A stretch of 64,000 nt of DNA from Musa acuminata AAA Group (taxonomy: Eukaryota > Streptophyta > Magnoliopsida > Zingiberales > Musaceae): NCBI RefSeq assembly GCF_036884655.1, contig NC_088354.1, positions 14,146,501 through 14,210,500 on the forward strand. The letters run 5' to 3'. The position numbers were made by a program, and so were the translations under genes. The notes below the pieces were generated by a model. That model was not told where the DNA came from. It saw only the letters and a program-made list of their open reading frames with translations, and searched no databases. Position 1 is the stretch's first letter; the number at the start of each line of letters is the position of its first letter. Positions 57,301 through 64,000 of the stretch are shown in pieces.

Positions 57301-60300
57301 TGATATCATATTCTGGAACAAAAGTTAGCCTAGAACATATATTAGTAGATAAACAGTGAAAGTAAAGAGATAAAGATCCTCACTCAGGTAATGCCTCATA
57401 TGCAGTTAAAACATTCCAAACTTCTCGAACTGGTGCCTTGATGGTAATACTAGCCATGACACATCGATGGGCCCCTTCATTTTCCTTCATTCATACGGTT
57501 ATTGGACAAACTAAGATATGAAACAATCTGTGATATGTATCATTGACTACCAGTTTATGTTAAATAACTTACCAAGAGACCGTCAAATCTACGGAGATGA
57601 ATTTCGTCTACCATGCATTGGTTATCAAGTCTGCATGCTTTTCCATAAACACCCCATTTTGCATTAACCTCGGTTGAGGGTGCAGAAAGCGTAGCACCAG
57701 GAGGCTTATCATGGTCTTCCTTGAACTTGTTGGGGAGTGTCTCAATTTCAGATGCAGAACCAAACCTACCCAAGGAAGAAGCACACAAGGTCCTAAAGGT
57801 TGCACTCATGCCATTCATCTTCATTATTGTCTTCTGATTTTCTTCAAAATTTCTCTCAGCTCTACAGGCCACGGCTCGTAGGTTCACAGGAAGATCGGAT
57901 CCGATAATCCTCTCAAGAAATATTGCTGGGAAGTTAAATCTGGGCACGACGGTTACTTCATATGATAAAGTTGCCATGGAAGATCTGTGAACCAATGAAA
58001 TGGATCATATAACTACAGATTGATTATGTTATAGGTATGCTGATATACAGCATATACTTTTTAACAAATTATGTCCAAGAACAAAAAAAAGAGGAAAATG
58101 ACAGTGGTCTTCAAAGATCTATATAAGCACACACTGATGCACCAAAACAATTCATATGATGCTTCCATAGGACCATGAATAAGCAGAGCTAGGACATTAC
58201 AGCTTGTTGTTTCATCACTTACATGGACCATGTACAAGCAAAGCAAACATAGTCATAGTATTTGTTTATCTAGTCCCAAATGATAAAGTATAAGAAATTC
58301 ACTCATCATACAGGCCATTAAAATTTAAAATACTTCAATGACTAGTTCTCGACTTGGTGGCAACTCTCTCATGCATTGGTGCAAAGGTCCCAGGAAGGTT
58401 ACAGTGGTGGATAAGGAGCTTAGAATTGACGAATTGACCTTTGACTGACCAATTGGCAAGAAAAAAACATTATAGGTGATGGTTCAGCCATCTAATTTGC
58501 AGAAATGAAACGTAGCTAGCCATACACGCCCTGAAATGAATGTCTACAAGAATATCCAATCGAGGGCAAAAGTCATGTCCATGAAGCAGATGAAATCCAC
58601 AGAGCCTAGTTCCAGTCTCTATATTATGGAGCAAAGATGATTTTAATAGTTCAACTGAATTAATGTCATTGTAAAAAATTTACTTGATATAACTAAGATA
58701 AAAATTGGATGTAAAGTCAATAATATCTGCAGCTTCACCAACTTATTCAAAGTTATAGGAAGTGGAATTACTAGTAAAGGAAAGGGTACTTAATCACCCT
58801 GCACAACTAATGCAAAATCAGATGAAAGCAATGTTAGTCAGACCTACCTTGGGCCAGCTTTTACAGTCCATTTTCCTTCAAACTTACTAAAATCCCCATC
58901 AACCATCGAGAAGTGAAGCTCACTCCCATTAGCCTAGACACAAAATCCGGTTATACTAGTTACATTGTTAGTTCAACAAGTAAAATTAGATCAAATATCA
59001 AGATGACAAAATTCAAATCAAGAGATTTTTCATCAACCACAGGAGCAAGAACCCTGATTTCATGCAGAAACACTACTGTAATTCTTTGCATCATGAACTA
59101 TATAAGATGAGCCAACTGAGATAAGTATCCGGTGCAACCTTAAGGAAGTCTTTGCAAACACTCTAAATGATAGATAGAAAAGTAGAAAAATTGAAAGATG
59201 CAAGAAAGGCCAGAAACCAATATAAAGCAGCTTTGTCATTGAAACATGACTAAATGAAGAAGTAGAGAAAGTTCTAATGAGCAATAAATATGAAGACTGC
59301 TCGATCATGTTATTTCAGTGACTATAAGCAATCTCAACACATGTTACCAGTGTCTAACACAGCTTTTCTTACAGGAAAATAGATAGTCCGATGGGCAATG
59401 ATAATTTAGTGCAAAGCTAACCACTCAAGATTGAAGAGATCTTTTTTCTCAACAATTTTTTTTTAAAATATTTGTAACCAACTAATGAATCTATTGATTT
59501 TAAGAAAATACAGAGAAAATTTTCATCAACCAGAACCAAGAATTACATCAGATAACTAGATAATATATGTTGGTACAGCCATTGATAATATGTTGATTCT
59601 TTTAATCTACCAACTTCCTCACATTCATGGTATGACCACTAATGCCCGATTCGACTTAGTTTGCAAATTTACCAAGAATTAAACACTAACAGAGTCCAAT
59701 TGTAACACCTCCTTCAAGATCAATCCTTTAAAAAAATTTACTTAGGTCATGGAACAGTACAATCTTTGCTCGATTTTTCATAAAGTCGCATACCGAGTTT
59801 GGGAACTCCTGAAGGTCCAACACGACCCGAGCTTCGATGTGCCAATACAGCGCACGCTGCAACCCTCGCTGCTCCAACCATATCCTCCCCTTGTGTGGAC
59901 AAGGGATTCGCCCACTAAACCCCAAAACGTAAGCACTCAGAGGGACAAGTACCAAAACAACAACTAGAGAAACATAAAACCAACAGGGATTACCTATAAA
60001 CAAGATTGGGGACGAAATCGGCAAGTCGTTCATAATCGGTGAGGACGCTCCACACCGATTCCACGTCCGCACTGACGAGGATCCACGCCCGAACTCGCCT
60101 CTCGCGCCACGAGACCACGTCGACCTCGCAATGCACTTCCTCTGCTCCTCCTCCTACTCTTTCTCCTCTTCCAACCCCTTGCTCTTTCCTCTTCCACTGG
60201 TGAGCTCTATCCCTGTGGGGGTGGTTCTTGGGGCTCGGATCGGTTCCGGCGAGCGATCTGGAGGCAAAAACCCTGGGATCGGCAAGCGAGGTCGGCGGAG

Positions 60301-60376
60301 GTCGGAGGAACACTAGGTTTCTCCCGGCAGACAGGTGCGGCGAGGGAAGGCGGCCGAGACAGGCGGAGGCTCTCAT
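54378..60376 (-). CDS. plastid-type protein with two SRPBCC (polyketide cyclase/START-like) domains
   Basis: Ten minus-strand exons join in frame: 60376-59994, 59914-59794, 58933-58848, 57984-57573, 57484-57384, 57182-57116, 56517-56290, 55898-55449, 55232-55160 and 54622-54378, giving 721 residues, close to the length I recall for Arabidopsis At5g08720. The N-terminus (MRASACLGRL, Ser/Arg/Pro-rich, few acids) resembles a chloroplast transit peptide. Two copies of a ligand-binding cyclase fold follow, each with VW-V-L-Y/AYE-L--(F)VPNL and E--V--L-F-VEGDF--F-GKW signatures (residues about 95-260 and 325-450). A C-terminal region has repeated GFMPMRKQLRLHGR...GGFRRIA and AYMPTRKSFERAGR...GGLQEVS motifs, small repeated modules. 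Ligand and exact function are unknown. No frame damage is seen. Confidence 0.92.
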
Positions 60377-60574
60377 GGGCAGAGCTCGGCCGTGTGGACT
60401 GTGCGTGCCGTTAACAACAATTCGATCCCATTAATAAACATATAAAGATATATATATATACATATTTATTCGTCCGTGATATTTTTTGTTTATTTGTTTT
60501 TGTTTTTGTGTTTTTTTGTTTTCTGTGGCTCTAAAGGAGCGTGGCGGGAATGGAAGCTTCAGAGCCACTCATGA

Positions 60575-60580
60575 CACGTG
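60575..60580 (-). promoter_or_regulatory. G-box upstream of the SRPBCC gene
   Basis: A perfect CACGTG palindrome about 200 bp from the minus-strand start codon. G-boxes are frequent in light-regulated plastid-protein genes. Function here is inferred from position. Confidence 0.4.
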
Positions 60581-61372
60581 AACGCCATATGCTTTGCTGC
60601 AACGTGGCGCGTTCCGAGCCATCAAGTCACTAGTATTTCGACAACGTTTACTACCTTGTGGGGCCCATAATTGCATCCGTAACCAAGGCCAGGGTGATCA
60701 AACGAGTAACGCATCCGTCCGTAGCAAAGTATTTTGAACTCGGATTCGGGTTCCCTGTATGGTCATTGGAACCGAATCGGGAGACGGTCGGGTCGAACCG
60801 CGGGTCACTGGTTGGACCGGTGAACCAACTAATTTGACCTTATGTTTGATTTAAGATACTTTAAAATTTTAATCTTATATATGTATTAAAAAATAATCTT
60901 AAAGATAAATCAAAGCCAGATTTTTTTAATATAAAATAAGATTAAAAAGAAAAAATAACAATCAATGTTGTAAATATAAAATCTTTATCCAAAGAACAAA
61001 CAATAATATTTAAAAATTAATTATATTATTTCAACCTAAAACAAAAAGGGTTTTATTCAACATAGTAGTAATGATAATAAGAATATGCATGATCCTAATT
61101 TGAAATTGATATAAATAAATATTTTTCTAGATGGTATTCCAGTAACCTTGATTATCTTATAAAATCAGATCGATTTTGTTTGATTGGATCACTTAATTAA
61201 AGTATCCAAAATGTGATTGAACCATTTGGTTCATTCCAAATTTTTAACAAAATTAATCAAGTAAAATAGATAGGTCGGTAGCCCAATTTTTTTAATGTTT
61301 TTCGATCTAATCATTTGGCATTTGAATCCAATATGTATGATTTCAATCATACTAGCACAAGTTTTAACCAAT

Positions 61373-61377
<5 letters not shown>

Positions 61378-61409
<32 letters not shown>
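61378..61409. repeat. (AT)n microsatellite
   Basis: About 16 uninterrupted TA units in AT-rich intergenic DNA. Confidence 0.9.
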
Positions 61410-61412
<3 letters not shown>

Positions 61413-62283
61413 AGTTTTTGCTTTTGATAGATTCAGTATGTTTAATTTAAACCTAGAGGGATAGATATATAATCACTGCTTTCAAAAATATAATTTTATA
61501 CTTTATTGACTACTATTTTAAGATTCATATATGAATTTTTTTTAATCAAATAATATGATTAGTCAAAGAACTAATATGGGTTGGATGGATGGACTTAGTT
61601 GAGCCAATTTAGTTTGACTAGAAGATCAAGTTTGTTTGGGCATCAACTACTAACCAAATGAAGCTAAAACTCTTTAGAGGATTATTTGATAGATATTATC
61701 TGAGGAGGAAGGTGGAGTATCTCTATTTGATAGAGTGATTATAAAAGACTAATATATAAGAGTATCAAAAGTAACATATAAGCTCACTTTTGTTACTAAT
61801 ATATAAGAGTATTATAAATGTGGTTACATGTTTAATTGGGTCAATGTTATCATCAATAGTCTCTAAGTTGGAGAGATAAAGTTACTAAGAACAACGTTAA
61901 TTAAAATGAGTAAGATCCACATGATCGGTTCTTTCTCGAGTCAATTTTATTATAGTAGTTCATGCAAGATAAAACTCATCTAATCACTTAGCCTATCTCG
62001 AGTTGGTTATTAAGATACTTCTTCATTTCTTCATTTATTGTAGCAGTTCAGGACACATCCAATTACCTCGGTCTATCGCAATTTGGTTAGGGTTAAATAG
62101 GATAATTATCCGATTACTTGCATGATCAATCAGAGTTTTCTATGTGCTTACGACTAACTCTGATTGGGGACCAAAAATTATTTTACCACTATTGTATCAA
62201 TTATGAGAGAAGATGGATAATATAGAGTATCATCTTATAAAGAATTTTAGAAGAATATTGACTTAATCAAAAATTCTATTATA

Positions 62284-62357
62284 AAAAGAATCTATGATTT
62301 GCTGAAAGAGGATAGAAGATAAAAGAATCTATGATTTGTTGAAAGAGGATAGAAGAT
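62284..62357 (+). repeat. 37-bp tandem duplication
   Basis: Two adjacent copies of a unit starting AAAAGAATCTATGATTTG and ending GATAGAAGAT differ at one base (GCTG against GTTG). Probably a replication-slippage product in non-coding DNA. Confidence 0.9.
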
Positions 62358-62579
62358 TGAAGAAGTTTATTGCATTGAAGCTGTTCTCTTCCTATTTATA
62401 TAATAAAGGATTTTCCTCAATAAAGTAGAGAGATTTTCTCGTACAGTTAGGGAAATCTTATCTGCTATCATGCTCCTACAAGATAGTGCTCATATCAATC
62501 GAGAGGCTTCATGCTTCATGCGGGAGTGGAACACCGGATTAGCGCACATATAGGTAGCTCCGACATTATTACAATATAT

Positions 62580-64000
62580 TATTGAAGGAGAGGAACTAAT
62601 ATTGAGTTCCTTGAGCAAATTTGTGACCTAATTGAGTTCTGCAGTGGCAATGGCGATGACACGGTATTCAGCTTCAGTTGTAGACCGTGCGATTATCTTT
62701 TGCTTCTTAGAACTTCAACTGATTGGATTAACGCCAAGGAAGATAATATACCCCGATGTGGATGTTTGATCATCAAAGTTGCCTGCCCAATCGATATCAG
62801 CAAAGGCATGAAGATGACGTAGAGAGTGTTTACGAAGAAAGAGACCATGATTGAGGGTCCCCTTAAGATATCGCAGGACTCGTTTGACCGCAGACCAGTG
62901 TAGAGTAGACAGCCTCTATATAAACTATGATAATTTGTTGACTGCAACGGAGATGTCTGGATGGGTGAGAGCTAAGTACTATAAGGAGCTAATGACTTGT
63001 CGATATTGAGTGAGCTCCGTAGTAGAACTTCTATCAGATAATTTGAGGGAGCCACTAGTAGAGAGAGGAGTTATAACCGCATTTGTATCCTACATGTTTA
63101 TTTTTTATAATAAATCTTGAATGTACTTTCTTTGTGAGAGAAAGAGACCGGAAGAAGTGAATGTAGCTTCTACGTCTAGAAAGTAGTTCAAGGGTCCTAG
63201 ATCTTTAAGCGAGAATTGATCTACTAACTATTTAATGAACGTTTGGATTGCTATGGGATTGTTGTCTGTGACAATGATATCATCCACATATACCAAAATA
63301 TATATTGTGTTACTATGATGTTGTCGTAGAAATAACGAGGTATCAGATTTAGAGTTGAGAAAGCCAATTGAAGTCAGAAAAGAGCCAAGTTCTGTGTACC
63401 AAGCTCTTGGAGCCTGACAAAGTCCATAAATAGCTTTTTGCAGTTTGCAAACATGCCTTGGGTACTGAGAATGAGTGAAACCAGGAGGTTGTTGCATAAA
63501 AATAGATTCAGTTAGAGTCCCTTGTAAAAAAGAATTATTAACATCTAATTGTCGTAATTGCCAGCCCTTAATGGTGGCCAAACTCAGGATAAGTCAGATT
63601 GTAGTCGGCTTGACAATGAAATTAAATATCTCAGTGAAATCAACTCTAGGTCTTTGATGAAAACTCTTTGGCAACGAGGCGTGCCTTATATCAGGCAACA
63701 TAGCCATTTGGGTTCTACTTAATTCAAAAGACCCACTTATACCCGATGATATTTTATGTATGATGAAAGGGTATTAGATCCCATGTTGAGTTATGGAGGA
63801 GGACATTATATTCATCACATATGGCGGTACGCCAATGTAGAGATTTTTGGGCTTGAGTGAAGGTTGTGGGTTCAACGATGGTGGATGAGGAATCCATGAT
63901 AGCATGGAGGTCAAGGACTTGACGTGATTTGAAAATACTACTCTTAGAGTATGTGATTATAGGATGGTTGGAGACTATGGGATCGTGAGATTGTGTTGTT
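62580..64000 (-). mobile_element. decayed Copia element, leaves the window
   Basis: Minus-strand Copia pol sequence. A reverse transcriptase segment lies at 63,228-63,581 (IKGWQLRQLDVNNSFLQGTL, AIYGLCQAPRAWYTEL, catalytic YVDDIIV). RNase H pieces follow at 62,590-62,950 in another frame ([34 protein letters not shown], and STTEAEYRVIA). Upstream pol sequence continues toward 64,000. Frameshifts and stops show it is inactive. Its family differs from the SIRE-like copies in the repeat island. Confidence 0.85.

Larger units (their letters stand above)
60377..62380. other. promoter of the SRPBCC gene and AT-rich spacer
   Basis: A G-box CACGTG lies at 60,575-60,580, about 200 bp upstream of the SRPBCC start. 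A GC-richer stretch at 60,740-60,830 (GGTTCGAACCG-like words) looks like a dispersed repeat. An (AT)n run occupies about 61,378-61,409. A 37-bp unit is tandemly duplicated at 62,284-62,357. No gene was seen. Confidence 0.55.

Noticed and set aside
60131..60434. Plus-strand frames opposite SRPBCC exon 1
   Set aside because: They mirror the GC-rich transit-peptide exon of the minus-strand gene and carry no motif.

Overview
This is nuclear DNA from a flowering plant, most likely a monocot of the banana/ginger type (the lineage is inferred from gene content and retrotransposon style, not proven). It holds intron-rich plant genes with GT-AG splice sites (chlorophyllide a oxygenase, vacuolar H+-ATPase subunit c, a miR160-targeted auxin response factor, a plastid-type SRPBCC protein), an AT-rich background and a large block of nested retrotransposons.

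Layout. 1-3,490: the 3' two thirds of a chlorophyllide a oxygenase gene (+), seven exons. 4,890-8,564: complete V-ATPase proteolipid subunit c gene (+), three exons; its 3.1-kb second intron carries a small TRIM-like LTR element. 9,070-42,150: a 33-kb repeat island made of (i) a decayed L1-type LINE on the minus strand, split by a Copia fragment; (ii) a decayed Copia element (about 19.3-30.8 kb) that received a younger SIRE-like Copia element (21,726-29,069), with a second, rearranged member of that family (14,312-18,743) beside it, itself split by an inverted solo LTR; (iii) a decayed Ty3/Tat element on the minus strand (about 33.3-42.1 kb) with an antisense extra ORF. 43,232-47,960: an ARF10/16/17-type auxin response factor gene (+) with a miR160 site and no PB1 domain. 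50,636-51,536: a two-exon gene (-) for a small Cys/His-motif protein. 54,378-60,376: a ten-exon gene (-) for a 721-residue protein with two SRPBCC/cyclase-like domains. 62,580-64,000: a decayed Copia polymerase (-) that leaves the window.

The host genes do not form a pathway. CAO and the SRPBCC protein are both plastid-type proteins, VHA-c is a vacuolar housekeeping proton-channel subunit, and the ARF is an auxin transcription factor under microRNA control.

The most unusual material is in the SIRE-like Copia family. Its LTRs carry clusters of 15-bp GC palindromes just upstream of the TATA box, a length-variable poly-C tract just before the primer-binding site, and in one copy a 17-18-bp minisatellite. 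One copy keeps target-site duplications and an LTR pair about 97% alike, yet encodes only a partial Gag, followed by about 3.7 kb of AT-rich non-coding DNA. The Tat element's antisense ORF has its own TATA box and an 86-bp tandem repeat upstream. All functional statements are read from sequence by eye; no database search was run.
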